64,000 nt of DNA, taken from Heterohyrax brucei. Taxonomy: Eukaryota > Chordata > Mammalia > Hyracoidea > Procaviidae. The DNA lies in the NCBI GenBank assembly GCA_028571685.1, contig CM053143.1:154994329-155058328 (forward strand), read 5' to 3'. Positions 9,887 to 22,171 of this stretch are shown one piece after another (the first letter of the stretch is position 1; every line of letters starts with the position of its first letter). Both the position numbers and the translations under genes were made by a program. Under the pieces are notes generated by a model, which saw only the letters and a program-made list of their open reading frames with translations, had not been told where the DNA came from and searched no databases.

Positions 9887-10230
9887 TTAATTTAGTTTAT
9901 AAAACTGAATGTAGCCAAGAACCAGTTTCAGTAGTTGGCCAACTAAAAAGATTAAGAAAAGAGAAGTTGGACATATGGAGTAGTTGAAGCTGTATAGCTT
10001 TCTGGTGGACTTTAAAGTCTTGTCTACTTCTCCTGGTGTATTTATCCAAGTAAAAGGAGGACTAGCAATTGCACCACCTCCTCGTTGTTGTGCTAGAAGG
10101 AAATCTAGGTCAATTCTGTCATTCAACACAATTTTGAGAAAGAAAATTTACAGATTTTTGTTCTGCTTCTACACTATTAGCTAGTTTATTTGTTTTCTGG
10201 AGCATAGTAGATGACGTACTTGTACTATGG
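9887..10230 (-). pseudogene. ERV env transmembrane-subunit remnant
   Basis: A heptad-like helix region is followed by a DRIDLDFLLAQQ-type segment and a hydrophobic stretch near the end (CPTSLFLIFLVGQLL), in the order of a class I env TM subunit. The cysteine motif that normally follows the helix is lost. The surface subunit upstream is not recognisable. Confidence 0.6.
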
Positions 10231-10456
10231 AGAGATTTTTCAAGTTCAGAGATACCGTAAGTGGAAAAAGGACCTGGAGAAATGTCCATCCATCCCTGTA
10301 TCTGACCATCGCAGGATGTTCATAATCTCTTTTGTGTCAGGAAACAAGTTTCAGATCATTCACTGGGCTAGTGTGCACTTTTATTATAAGAGTGGTAATT
10401 CAGGGGAAGCCTTAAAAAACCTAGTGTACCTTGACTTGTCATTTTAAAACAATCCA

Positions 10457-10626
10457 AGACGTGGCAGCATAGTAGTTAAGAGCTGTGGCTGCTAACTAAA
10501 AAGTCAGCAAAATTCAAATCTGACAGGCACTCCTTGGAAACTCTCCAAGGCAATTCTACTCTGTCCTATAGGGTCTCTATGAGTTGTAATCAACTCCATA
10601 GCAGCAGGTGTGCTTTGGTTTGGGGT
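10457..10626 (+). mobile_element. AfroSINE in ERV
   Basis: Complete; tail 'atcaactccatagcagcagg'. Confidence 0.85.
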
Positions 10627-11136
10627 TTAGGTATGGTAATATCCAAGCATATCATTTGTTATTTGGATTTTGGTTTTTCTAAGAAGAGTATTTTGATCTC
10701 CCACATGAAATCATATATCCATGAGAAGCATGTATCATATTATTTGTAGTCATTTTGTAGAAAACGGAAGTTTGCTTGACTTTTCATGAGTCATTCCTCA
10801 GTCAAAGAGTTATTACAAATACAGAATAACCTCTAGTATGTAGGGTAACAAATGCTATGACAAAGTGGTCGCTTTCCTTCGATGCTATTACAAGACCCTT
10901 TTAGAGGTGTTTGAAAAGACTCCTTAGGCATATGAGTGAGCAATCAGTATATGGGTAAAACTTCTCTATATTTTAGGTACAGTTTTTCAAGCTTTTCTCT
11001 GTATCACTGACTCGAGGACGTCGATTTAAATTGAAAGACACCATCTGGGGAACTTGTTGATAATACACTACCCGACTTGTTGAGAGTACACTACCTGACC
11101 TGTGTAGCCCAGTTAAAGGATACACTAAGATTTACA
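10627..11136 (-). other. Unassigned ERV interior, probably env
   Basis: AT-rich sequence lies between the integrase and env TM remnants. No motif was recognised; position alone suggests decayed env surface subunit. Confidence 0.3.
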
Positions 11137-11268
11137 AAAACCTAGGTGGTATAGTGGTTAAACACCATGTTTGCTAACCAAAAGTCTGATGGTTCAAGTC
11201 TGCTGACTCTGCTCTACAGGGTTACTATGAGTCAGCACTGACTCAGCAGCAGTGGGAATTGGGTTTTT
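11137..11268 (+). mobile_element. AfroSINE with internal deletion, in ERV
   Basis: About 30 bp of the middle is missing between 'tctgctgac' and 'tctgctctacagg'. Confidence 0.8.
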
Positions 11269-11580
11269 TATTGATTTTTAAATGAATCAGGTACACAGCT
11301 ATAGTTTAACACAAACAGCATAGCTAAATGGTCTGAATTAGCATGTCTAGATTTGGGGTTTTGACAGTAAATCCAGCAGTCAGATTAATGCCATTGATTG
11401 CTGATTAAGCTGATCTGTCAAGGGTACTATCATGCAAGGCACCAGCAAGACTCATGATATACAGCAGTGGAACTTCATAGTGTTAAGAATATTAACTAAA
11501 GAGTTATGCAATAAGGAAATATCATAGAAGTAACAGCTATAATAAAGCAAAATCCTCCTTTAGTTATTTGCACAGGGAAA

Positions 11581-11739
11581 GAAACAAACCCATTGCCATG
11601 AAGTTGATTCCAACTCATAGCAACCCTATAGGACAGAGTAGAGCTATTGCACAGGGTTTCCAAAAAGTGGCTGGTGGATTTGAACTGCTGACTTTCAGTT
11701 AACAGCCAAGCTCTCAACCACTGTACCACCAGGAATCCC
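11581..11739 (-). mobile_element. AfroSINE in ERV
   Basis: First of two same-orientation neighbours. Confidence 0.85.
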
Positions 11740-11759
11740 TGCATGGACCAAAAAAAAAA

Positions 11760-11925
11760 CAAAAACCAAACCCACTACCATCTAGTCGGGTCTGACCCAT
11801 AGAGATACTAGAGGTCAGAGCAGAACTGCCCCACAGAGTTTCCAAGGGGTGCCTGGCAAATTTGAACTGCCGACCTTTCAGTTAGTTTGATGTAGTACTT
11901 CACCCACTATGCCACCAGTGTTTCC
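11760..11925 (-). mobile_element. AfroSINE in ERV
   Basis: Lies 20 bp from the previous copy, joined by an A-rich run. Confidence 0.85.
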
Positions 11926-12079
11926 TCCCCTGGCATAGAAAACAATGTTAAAACAGGATGGTATCACAGGTATGTAATAAATTAACCACCATAATAATAC
12001 CAATACATGAAAAAAGCCCAAATATTTCAGCAAGTTGCATGAAATCTTGGTCTGTGATCTTAGTAATAGCTGTCTATTT

Positions 12080-13110
12080 CAATGGCATCTGCTTCTGGTC
12101 ACAAGAATGTTTAGACTTCAGTTTAAGCCCTTCAGTAAGTGTAACAGTCCCAACAGGGGCTTTAGCCTTCTTGGTTGGGATAGGCAGATACAAGTTTTAA
12201 CTCACTGTAATTTAGTGAAACAAGAGTTAGTGAGAAAGATCAAATATAGTGCTTTCCAGTGAGTCTCCAGGGAATGTTTTAATTGGTGCCTCTTCCAATA
12301 TACATAATCACCTGGTTTAATAGTAGGTAGTTTTTTATTTCTAAATTTTGACTGTCAAAAGCTTCTTTGACTTGTCAAAGGTACTTTTAAATTACTGAAT
12401 TGAAGACTGACAGTATTTTAATAATTCAGATTGAATTAAATTGGAATCAGAATAAATTGAAAAATAACAGAGAGTCTTAGGTCTCCTAGAAATAATTTCC
12501 TTCCCCCCCAAAATAATTTCATGTAGGATTAATTTATGTGGCCCAAAAAGAATGAAACCCAAATTTAGAAAAACTAAGGGAATGGCCTGGTGGCATAGTG
12601 GTTAAGAGACAGACTGCTAACCAAGACGTTGGCAGTTTGAATCCATCAGCCACTCCTTAGAAACCATATGGGGCAGTTCTCCTCTGTCCTATAGGGTCAC
12701 TATGAGTCAGGATTAAATTGACAGCACAACTATATGTATTTCTAGAAGGAAGGGTCTTAGTCCAGGATACACTAAAGGACTCAGAAAGGTTGCCTAGTTG
12801 GATTTTTATTATACCATTAGTTTTTTTAGTAACCCAAAAGATTATGGACGTTAAGGGCAATGAAGCCTTTGATAAAGAGAAAAAACCCTTACACGTTTCT
12901 TTGATTTCTTTCCAAGCAAAATGGGTCCCTCTATGGCTGCAAAGTGATTCTGGTGTCGCCAGTTGTGGATTACGTTTTAAAGAAGTTTCTTAGCTCCAAA
13001 GGTTGCAGTGCATGGTGACTAAGAAAAGCTTCTTCCCAATGTAAAAATCAGCAAATAATCACTAATATGTATTTGTAACCATTGAAGGTGAGGGCTAGAT
13101 AAAATCTAAT
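12080..13110 (-). pseudogene. ERV pol integrase remnant
   Basis: The core-domain block GYKYILVI lies near 13090, an HRGTHF block near 12920 and a KKTNGIIK block near 12815. The C-terminal chromatin-binding-type domain, with PGD...WKRHQ, lies near 12315. The pieces are separated by an AfroSINE (12579-12731), frameshifts and stops. The order of blocks matches retroviral integrase. Confidence 0.75.
12579..12731 (+). mobile_element. AfroSINE splitting the ERV integrase
   Basis: Inserted between the integrase core and C-terminal remnants. Confidence 0.85.
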
Positions 13111-13529
13111 TGCCATTCAAGGTCAGGTCCTGAAGGTAATTAGTTATTTTCCAGGTGAAACTTTTCACAGTTTACCTAGGTCACAGAGGTAATAAATACA
13201 GCAATGAGAAGCAACAGGCTCTGCAGTCTCAAAAAATTGTCCCCACCAATATTTATGCAAAGTTTTAATCACTGTACCTTGTCATTAAAGGAATCCTTTA
13301 AGGAGGGCTTTTAACATAGGGAGATGAAATGATTTGGTAAGACAAGCTTTTGATCAGGCCTTAAACACAATTTGGTTACAGAATCCTAAAACAATCTGCT
13401 TTCTTCCATTTTTCAATGTCCTCAATTTTAATAACTGGTTTTATATTAAGTTTTCTGAAGTTCATTCATTAAGGTTATGATTATTTATGAAGAAATTAGG
13501 GTAATCTCTTTTTTATGTTTTCATTAGGG

Positions 13530-14060
13530 CTAAGACAATTCAGAGGCAGCTTGTTTGGCTACTTTATTAGCAAGTTTATATTTTCTGATCTCTGCAGTCT
13601 GAGCAACTCCTTTAGGTTGATGGGCCTGTATTTTTATTATAGTAATCTCAGAGGAATTACAAAAGCATCTAAAAGATCTACTACTAAAGCTCCCTTTTAT
13701 GATAGTTGCAGAAAGGGTACCATAACATGTCAATTGATTGCCATAACAGAATGATAACAAGTTACCATAACAAAAGAGGTTACTATGTCTATAGCATGTC
13801 AAAATCGTAAGTCCCTCCAAAGGCATATTTAGAGTCCATGTAAATACTCATAGACCTTCCTTTAGCAAGTTTGCAGACTCAAGTAACAGCAATTAACTCA
13901 GCTTGTTGAGCCAAAGTAGCTTTGGGAAAGGATTGACTTTCAAGAACCTCAATAGAGATTATGACAGCATATCCAGTCTGGCAGAAAGAGCTGGTAGGAT
14001 CAGGTTTCAAACAGATACAATCAACAGACAGAAGTAAACTGGGATTAGCCAAAGGAGCTT
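13530..14060 (-). pseudogene. ERV pol RNase H remnant
   Basis: The minus-strand translation shows the RNase H pattern of an AELIA-like block, then a Tyr-x-Asp-Ser-Lys-Tyr-Ala-Phe block, then an AHQPKG block before an Ala-rich end. It needs frame changes and has stops (for example near 13880). The first catalytic Asp block is recognisable near 14030 but altered. This is retroviral rather than LINE RNase H. Confidence 0.75.
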
Positions 14061-14109
14061 CTCTGAAATATTTTCAGGGATTTAAAAGCTGTTCAGTTAA
14101 TCGATGATC

Positions 14110-14480
14110 TGGAGCCCTGGGGGTTCCCCTGGGAGCATGGTGCCTAGATCTGCTGCTGCCCCTGACTAGAAAACATTACTGAGGTCAATTCTTTGGACAG
14201 GAATGGACTGGACTTGGCGATACAGTGTGACCACGTGGTGTGTGTACCTTATGGTTCTACACATCTACAAGATGCTTTCCCACTGGGATCTTACTAGAAG
14301 GACGAGGAGAGGATGGAAAGGAGACAGGAGATTGTTAAGAGGATATGACATATACAGAACGAAATGGAGGAGTGTGCTGTCACTGGGCAAGGAGAGCAGA
14401 AGAAGCTGCAGACAGGCAGGCATGCAAAATTTAATTTAGATTGTATACTTTCACTTAATCAATAAAAAATTTTTTTAAAA
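14110..14480 (+). mobile_element. L1 3' UTR insertion within the ERV
   Basis: The 'tttggacaggaatggactgg' and 'gctgtcactgggcaaggaga' blocks match 48241-49071 in order. Its A-rich end is near 14470. Confidence 0.8.
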
Positions 14481-14649
14481 CAAGCTATTCTATTAAATTT
14501 AAACAATCACATGTTGGGTAATTGTTACTGTAAATTTCTAGAAGGAGAGTGGTGTGATTTAAACAGGCCCAAGAATATACCTAATATTATATCAGATGTA
14601 GCTAGGAGGACCACTTCATAGGAATCACTCCAGCAAAAGGAATTTTTCA

Positions 14650-14960
14650 GCATTTCAATACAGAAAACTCAGAACTTACAAGGAAAAATTTTGCTTGGCT
14701 GATATTTAAAAACTTGTACTTTAACAGATGCCACACAAGTATGAGATCCCTTAAGCACTGTTTTGTTAATCATAGAGTTTCAGTCAGTTAACATCTTGTT
14801 AATCAATAATATTTTGGGGCCACCTCGAGTATGTATCCTTGCTGAGAGCATGCCGTAAAAGTAAAAGAGGGGAAGGAGGTCCACAGGCTTCCTGAGTTAT
14901 TCTAGTTAGCTGACTTTTGAGAGTCAGCTCACAATGAGCAGTAATGGAATCCAGCCTACA
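14650..14960 (-). mobile_element. Candidate 5' LTR block of the ERV
   Basis: It aligns with 9166-9390 in the same orientation at about 70% by eye; both hold 'taagcactgttttgt' and a similar 'gagagcatgc' end. Precise LTR ends were not found. Confidence 0.5.
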
Positions 14961-15099
14961 TCTCTGCAGAAGTCTTTCTCAATGCTAAACAACTATGTAT
15001 CGGAAGCTTCTTCACAACTCCTGTTAGCTGGAATTGACTCAGTGGCAACATCTTCGGTTTTCAGATTTTTTTCTGTTACCATAATCTACTTGACCAGAC

Positions 15100-15975
15100 T
15101 AGTTTATACCTGACCTTATCACTTATGATCTCCCCGTGTCTGTCAGTGTGTGGTGCTGCCGGGGCTTGCATGCTGCTGTGATTCTAGAAGCTAGGCCACC
15201 GTATCCAAATGTCAGCAGGGTCACCCATGGCAGACAGGTTTCTGCTGAGCTTCCAGATTAAGACTAGGAAGAAGGACTTAGTTGTCTCCTTCTGAAAAGA
15301 ATTAGACAGTGAAAACCTTATGAATAGCAGCAGAAGACTTCCTGCTATAGGCCGGAAGATGAGTCCCTCAAGTTGGAAGGCCCTCAAGAGACGACAAGGG
15401 AACAGCTGCCTCCTCAAAGTAGAATAAACCTTAATGATGTGGATGAAGCCAATCTTTCAGGACCTTCATCTGCTGATACGGTATGACCCAAAATGAGAAG
15501 AAACAGCTGCAAACATCCAGTAATAATTGGAATGGTGAATGTGTGAAGTATGAATCTACTAAAACTGGAAATTGTAAAAAATGAAATTGAATATGTAATC
15601 ATCTGTATCACAGGCATTAGTGAGCTCAGATTGATACTGGCCATTCTGAACTGACACAGTCATGTGGTGTGCTATGCTAGGATTCACAGCTTGAAGAAGA
15701 ATTGTGTTGACATTCCTTGTCAAAAGAATACTTCAAGGTCAATCCTCAACTACGATGCAGTCAGTGATTGGGTAATACCCATAGACCTACAAGGAAAATC
15801 AGTTAACAGAACCATTATTCAAATATATGCACCAACCTATAGGGCCAAAGATGAAGATACAGCAGTATGCCAACAGACAACAGCCAGAAATTCAAGCCAT
15901 GGAACAGGGATATCATGGTTGATGTCACAAGGATCCTGTTTGAAAGCAGAGAATACCAGAAAGATGTTTACCTGT
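15100..15975 (+). mobile_element. RTE-class LINE, 5' part with endonuclease region
   Basis: The 5' region and the apurinic-endonuclease-like part of the ORF are present but frameshifted; the frame 15664-15875 shows an 'IIQIYAPTYRAKDED'-type block. After about 15872 the sequence jumps to the start of the reverse transcriptase, so most of the linker is deleted. RTE elements of this type mobilise AfroSINEs. Confidence 0.8.
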
Positions 15976-16497
15976 TGTCACGGATTGAAGTGTGTATTCC
16001 CCAAAACTGTGTGTAGCCATGTGGCTGGCCCATGATTCCCTGTATCCTGTGACTGTCCTCCATTTGGTGGTTGTCCTATGCTGTATGTTAAAGGATTAGG
16101 GTGCGGATGTAAATCCCTTCATAGGATCACCTCCCTGTTCCACTGTAAAGGGAGTTTCCCTGGAGTATGGCTTGCACCACCCTTTATCCTTTCATCCTAC
16201 AAGAGATAAAAGGAAAAAGAAGCAAGCAGAGGAACCTCACACCATCAAGAAAGCAGCATCAGGAGTTCAGGGTGTCCTTCAGACCTGAGATTCCTGAGCC
16301 AAGATGCTCCCTGAACAAAGACTCATGCAATACAAGGACTTTCCTCCAGAGCTGACAAGGGGGAGTGCCTTCCCCTAGAGCAGACATTCTGAATTTGGAC
16401 TTGTAGCCTACTGGACTGTGTAAGAACAAACATTTCTCTTTTTAAAGCCACCCCCTGTGTGGTATTTCTGTTAGAGCAGCATTAGCCGACTAAAACG
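15976..16497 (+). mobile_element. Solo LTR, same family, copy 2, inside an RTE LINE
   Basis: It starts TGTCACGGATTG and ends at GACTAAAACG. Flanks CCTGT (15971-15975) and CCAGT (16498-16502) match at 4 of 5 positions. The RTE reverse-transcriptase frame resumes directly after it, so it is a clean insertion. Confidence 0.8.
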
Positions 16498-16722
16498 CCA
16501 GTGTTTTACTGACTTTACAAAGGCATTTGACTGTGAGCCATAACAAATTATGGATAACACTGAGAAGAATGGGAATTCCAGAACACTTAATTGTGCTCAT
16601 GAGGAACCTGTACATAGATCAAGAGGCAGTCATTCAAATAGAACAAGGGGACACAGAACGGTTTAGTCGGGAAAGATAATGTATCAAGGTCATGTCCTTT
16701 CACCACTCCTATTCAACTATAT
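16498..16722 (+). mobile_element. RTE-class LINE, reverse-transcriptase part (continuation)
   Basis: It continues the element at 15100-15975 after a solo LTR. It encodes decayed fingers/palm sequence ('tttactgactttacaaagg', 'attccagaacacttaattgt') and is truncated at an AfroSINE. Confidence 0.8.
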
Positions 16723-16872
16723 TGGGAATCCTGGTGGCGTAGTGGTTAAGTACTGTGGCTGCCCCAAAAGGTCGGCAGTTCAAATCTGCCACGTGCTCCT
16801 TGGAAACTTGATGGGTCAGGTGCTATAGGGTCACCATGAGCCAGAATTGATCCAACAGCAGTGGAGTTTTCT
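16723..16872 (+). mobile_element. AfroSINE at the RTE end
   Basis: Near-complete; a (TTTC)n run follows the tail. Confidence 0.85.
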
Positions 16873-17194
16873 TTCTTTCTTTTTGGTTAAAAGCCCTCAC
16901 CCCAATGTTTTACCTCTGTTGTTAAGAATAATCAAAACTCACCAAAATTTGAACATAGGGTTTATTTTGAATAGTTATTCTATATGTATACAGGAACATC
17001 ATTTTGATTCCAGAAAATGCTCAGGGCTTCAAGAAGCTAGGCGTCGTAGGGCTTATAAAAAGGAGTGAGAAACACAGAAAATTCACCATTGGCTAATCTT
17101 AACATGATTGATTGAACCCTGCTTTCCCTCTTGACTGAGATCCACTGATACCAGATTACTTCTGGTCTGGCTGCTAGTAGTTTGGCCTTCCACC

Positions 17195-17260
17195 TATGAA
17201 GCAATTCTGCTCTGTCCTTCACAGTCACTGTGAGTAGGACTGGACTGGCTAGAAACGGGT
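17195..17260 (+). mobile_element. AfroSINE 3' half, decayed
   Basis: 'gctctgtccttcacagtcac' and a degenerate tail are visible. Confidence 0.5.
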
Positions 17261-17765
17261 TTTTACCCACCTGCAGCCATGAGGCCTTTTCTAGCAGATT
17301 AAGAGACATTTACATTACTCATAGGGCAGTCTCTGGCAGGCTTTTGTAGTTTGCGTCAGGCTTTTTATGGTTAATATTTGGTTTAGCGCATAAGAAAAAC
17401 CTTAAAATCAAAGAACAATGTCTATTATTAATTTTCCTATTCCACATTATCAACAGAAGGTGTTGCTTCTACTGTTGATCTCAACTGCATTTCCCTCTCT
17501 GTCTTCAACAACTGCATTTGATGCATCCTCATTTCTTGTCCCACTGAATGAAAAAGCCCCTCAGTCTAAAGCTAAGTTGTGCACAGGGTCTCAATCTCTG
17601 ATATTAATTCATTTGCCCCCTGGATCTTCAGCTTTAGAGCACTGTGTAGATGTATACACATATCCAGAGGGGAAATGCAGTGAAGGCCATGACTGCCTCT
17701 GCTTCATTCACCACTGTGTATATCCGGCGTCTGGCACAGTGCCTGACTCAGAGTGAGGACGCAGT

Positions 17766-17930
17766 AAAAACCCAAACCAAACCCACTACTGTAGAGTCAA
17801 TTCTGACTCACAGTGACCTTACAGATAGAGTAGAACTGCACCATAGCGTTTCCAAGGAGCGCCCGGTAGATTTGAACCACTAGTTTTCTGGTTAGTAGCT
17901 GTAGCACTTAACCACTACACCACCAGGGGA
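17766..17930 (-). mobile_element. AfroSINE, full length
   Basis: Starts AAACCCAAACCAAACCCACT. Confidence 0.9.
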
Positions 17931-19019
17931 CTCAACAGACATCCCAAATACAGGTATAAGTTCAAATTTCCCTCAGGCATAACTCTATCTTCCTTACACA
18001 AATGTCTACCTTGTAAATTCTACACTTACTTCACTTTCTACTGCCCATCTATACTCAGTCTGTAAGATCACAGTGTGGACTGTAGGATCAGAAACAATAC
18101 AGACACATTAAAATTCTCCCATTAAGGCCACCCAGGTCCTCCTGGTTGTGAAATCCAAAGCACACTTTTCAGTCCTTCACTGCCTTGTCCTCTGTGATGA
18201 ATTTCCCGATGTCTCTCCTTTTGATAAGTCTTCAGGTTCTCATCTTACCTCTCTAGTTGATGCTTTTCAGACCCCTTTGTAGGCTCTTCCCTCTCTTCTC
18301 ACTCCTCTCCTCACTCCATCTGCTTTCTTTAGACAGTTTCACCAAGTCCTTTATTGTCAACACCACATTCTAATACTCCTGCCAATGACGACAACTAACT
18401 CACAGTGAATGCCAGGCAACAAAATCAGTGTTCAAATGCTATCTTTTCTAAAATCAAGCTGCTCTAGTTTTCACTTTGACTATGTTTTTCTAATATGACA
18501 TATGTATATAAGCTAAAAGAACATTTTACATATAATTTAACAAAAGGGTTTTTTCATTTAAAATGTTCAAAAGTTCAGAAATAAACCTTTACTTTATTTA
18601 GATCTCCACTGTATTTCACGAACATGTATGCCGCTGTCTTTTTCATCTTTAAAGTACAGCTTTTCCAGATGATAAAAACATATTTGAAGTTCATAGAAAC
18701 CCACAGGTAATCATCTCTCTCTCTCCCTTTTCACTTTTCTCTCTTAACCTACAGGTGAAAGTGGCATTCAACGCCTGGCTCAATTTCCACTCCTGTAACT
18801 GAATCTGTTTTAAGTTCTGTTGACAGCTGCTAATCCCAAGATATGTTTAAATTACTGCAAAGGATAAACCCAAGATCTATAAATTATTGTTACATGACAG
18901 TTATTAATATGGTGGCAACAATCAGATCACAGTTATTTTCAGTCTTCTTGTAAGAATGCATGTACACAGTGCAAAAATTACTCAGTTTTGTCGTTTCTAT
19001 CATTTCCTTTAAAAAGCCA
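17931..19019. other. No feature recognised
   Basis: AT-rich, with a (CT)n run near 18715. Confidence 0.5.
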
Positions 19020-19785
19020 ATCTTAAGAAGATGTAAATCAAAACTACAGTGGGAGACCACTTCACTCCCACTAGAAAGGCTACGACCAAAACAATGGAAA
19101 GTACTAGATGTTGCTGAGTATGTAGAGAAACTGAAACCCTTACCTACTGCTGATGGGAATGCTGATTAGTACAGCCACTGCAGAAAACTGCTCAACAGGG
19201 AACTACCTTACCACCCAGCGGTCCCATTCCTAGGTCTCTACCCAAAAGAAATGAAAGCAGGAACACAAAAACCTGTACCCAGTGTTCAGGGCAACATTAT
19301 TCAAAATAGCCAAAAGGCCGAAACAATTTAAAAGTCCATCAACAGATAAGTGGATGAACACAAGGTGACAGACATATACATACAATGAAGTATTACTCAG
19401 CCACAAGGAAAAATGAAGTTCTGCCATAGGGTACACCGTTGGTCCATCTTGAAAACATACATATGCTGAGTGCTGTAAGTCACAAAAAGACAAATATTGC
19501 ATGATCCCACTTATACGAAACAGGCAAACGTACACAGAGTAAAGTTTATTAGTACTTTCTGGCTGTGGGAAGGCAGAGGAAAGGAGTTTTAGCTTAGGGG
19601 GCTCTGAGTCCCACCCTGTCCATCACGGGGGGAAAACTGGGAGACGGATCGTGGCACCGGTAGCACAACACAGTGAATGTGACCAATCTCACTGAACTGT
19701 ATAGGTAAAAAAACGCTGAAACTGGCAAACGTTTTGTTAGACATATTTTTTATCAGAATAAAACAACTAAAAAAACCATTCATCA
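19020..19785 (+). mobile_element. Old L1 3' end (L1M type)
   Basis: It contains the ORF2 end and 3' UTR blocks typical of L1M: 'ggtcccattcctaggtctct', 'tattactcagccacaaggaa', 'attgcatgatcccacttata'. Many stops; polyadenylation end near 19770. Confidence 0.8.
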
Positions 19786-20002
19786 AATCTGTTCTGCCAT
19801 TTCATTCACAAACTATTCAAAGACCTGAAATTTTCACCTTTCATTTACTTACAAAAACTGTAAACTGTAAGTTTGACTTAAGACCTAGTCATAATTATTT
19901 GTAAAAATTTAGATGCTACTGAATTCATGGAAACTCAGACTAAGCAAATAACCATCTGCATCACCTCTCAATAAGAGGTGCCAAGACAAGAGATGAATCA
20001 TT

Positions 20003-20519
20003 TGTCATGGATTGAATTATGTCACCCCAAAAATCTGTGCATCTGTCTGAGCATGCCATGAGTCCCAGTATTGTGTGATTTTCCTATATACTGTAAATCT
20101 TAACTTCTGCCTATGGCTAATAGGGCAAGATTGGATTACGTTAAAGAGGATTAGATGGAAGTGTAGCACCCTTACTAAAATCACATCCCTAATCCAATTT
20201 AAAGGGAGTTTCCCTGAGGCGTGGCCTGTATCATCTTTTATCTTACAAGAGATAAAAGGAAAGGGAAGCAAACACAGAGTTGGGGACCTCAAGAAAGCTG
20301 TGCTAGAAGCACAGTGTATCCTTTAGACCTGTGGTTCCTGTGCTGAAATACTCCCAGATCAGAGACATTCCTCTAGAGATGACAAATAAAGCCTTTCCCT
20401 GGAGCTGGTGCCCTAAATACACACTTAGAGCCTACTGGACAGTAAGAAAACAAGCTTCTCTTTGTTCAAGCCACTCATTTGTGGTACTTCTGTTACAGCA
20501 GCACAAGATGACTACGACA
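20003..20519 (+). mobile_element. Solo LTR, same family, copy 3
   Basis: It starts TGTCATGGATTGAATT and ends GACTACGACA, with a perfect 5-bp duplication TCATT on both sides (19998-20002, 20520-20524). Confidence 0.8.
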
Positions 20520-20727
20520 TCATTCAAACTGTTAAATTATTTTTCAAACAATCTTAACTGACACAATTTGTACACAACCTCTGACCATCCTGTAAGTCCC
20601 AGATGGCATCATCTATTCCAAGGAGGCCTCGTCTGCTCTAAACTCTTAGCAAGAAATTCTATGATGCTATTTACTCCATTAATGTTACTATTATGAGTCA
20701 TCTATGTATCAATTCTGTCTCTCGAAA

Positions 20728-20932
20728 CCAAAAAAGGAAACCAATTGCCATTAGGTTAACTCCTACTCACTGCAACACCACATGTGCCCAAGTATACTGT
20801 GCTCCATAGAGCTGTCAATGGCTGATTCTTCAGAAGTAGATCACTAGGCCTTTCTTCCAATGTGCTTCTGGGTGGACTCGAACATCCAGCCTCTCAGTCT
20901 GCAGCTGAGGGTGGCAACCACTGGCACCACTC
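20728..20932 (-). mobile_element. AfroSINE, long form
   Basis: Middle block 'agaagtagatcactaggcct' marks a second long subfamily. Confidence 0.8.
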
Positions 20933-21041
20933 ACGTATTCACTCCTCTATCCCTCTAAGAGACCTGTGCTCTGTACATCTGGCACAGTTCTCAAACACAG
21001 TGGGTGCCCAATGCATAAAAATAAACCTTTGTTAGAGCCAA

Positions 21042-21205
21042 GCAAAGCCAAACCAAACCTGCTGCCATCAAGTCAATTTCAACTCAAGAGCGACTTTAGA
21101 TGACAGAGCAGAACTGCCCCACAGAGTTCCCAAGGGGCACCTGGTGGATTCGAACCTTTTGGTTAGCTGCCGTAGCACTTTAACCACTACACCACCAGAG
21201 TTTCC
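21042..21205 (-). mobile_element. AfroSINE
   Basis: Complete, ending 'ccaccagagtttcc'. Confidence 0.85.
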
Positions 21206-21943
21206 TTTATTAGAACAGTTTCAGTAATTCTTGTTAGTGATTCCAACCATGCTAAATGTCCCTGGAAGCAGGACTTAGAATCATAAAATTTTAAAGTTAA
21301 AAAAAAGGTCTTTTAGAGCCATTTAGAAATATCCATCATGTTAGAAATGAGGAAATGTGGTCCTGGCAAAATTAAAGGGCTTGTTCATGTTGGTGACAGA
21401 ATTAGGACAATCCATGCCCTTGGTTCCCATCCAAGTGCTGTGAAGAACCTTGGGTTTACTCATGAAAACACTTCCAAGTGTGAAGTCGAAAAAGCAAGTC
21501 ACTTAACTTCTCCAAATCTCATGTTTATTGTTACAAGAGAATAGCACAAGAGGATCATCTTCTTTCTTAAATCTAATTTTCATAACGTACAGTACCAAGT
21601 GTCCCAGTACTGCATGCAGATAGAAAGCTGCTCTCAGTTCCCTTCAAGAATACAAATGTGGCAGACATACATGAAGAAAGATGGAATTTGTTGATCAGAA
21701 AGTGAGAGAAGCAATGGTAAAACTGAGTAAGCTCTCTTTTGGGAACACCCTCTCTCCCCAGCCCTCTCCACTCCTTCCCAGTAAATCACAGTAGTAGGAG
21801 GGAAGGGACTCTCCACAGCCAAGGACATTTCAGCCTCTGCAGCTGCAGCCCTCTTGTATCCCAACTGCTGGTGGGAAAGGAAGAGAAAGAAAGAGAGAGA
21901 TGGAGGGAAGTGGGCTGGTACCCCCTAGCTTCCAGGCCAGACT
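21206..21943. other. No firm feature
   Basis: A weak MIR-like block lies near 21330-21420; the rest is unassigned. Confidence 0.4.
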
Positions 21944-22152
21944 ACCAAAAACCCAAATGCACTGCCATCCAGTTGATTCCCAAATCATAGCAGCCCTACT
22001 GGACAAAGAAGAACTGCTTCTAAAGGGTTTCCAAGGTTGTAATCTTTAGAGAAGCAGACTGCCACATCTTTCTCCCAGAGAATGGCGTGTAGGTTTTCGA
22101 GAATCACTGCCTTTTGTTTGGGAGCTTTAACCACTGGACCACCAGGGTTCCT
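21944..22152 (-). mobile_element. AfroSINE, long form
   Basis: Middle block 'aagcagactgccacatcttt' is of the longest subfamily. Confidence 0.85.
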
Positions 22153-22171
22153 TCCAGACCAGATTAGGAAT

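Larger units (their letters stand above)
9100..15000 (-). mobile_element. Decayed class I (gammaretrovirus-like) endogenous retrovirus
   Basis: On the minus strand, in the order expected for a provirus, I see RNase H (about 14060-13530), integrase core and C-terminal domain (about 13110-12080), and an env transmembrane-subunit remnant (about 10230-9887). Two related non-coding blocks lie outside these (14650-14960 and 9166-9390) and are candidate LTRs. The gag, protease and reverse-transcriptase region is absent, so a large 5' deletion is likely. Many stops, five AfroSINEs and an L1 3' end show that it is old and cannot function. Confidence 0.7.

Noticed and set aside
9887-10129. Intact or co-opted env gene
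   Set aside because: Only a short, frame-broken TM piece remains, without its cysteine motif or surface subunit.
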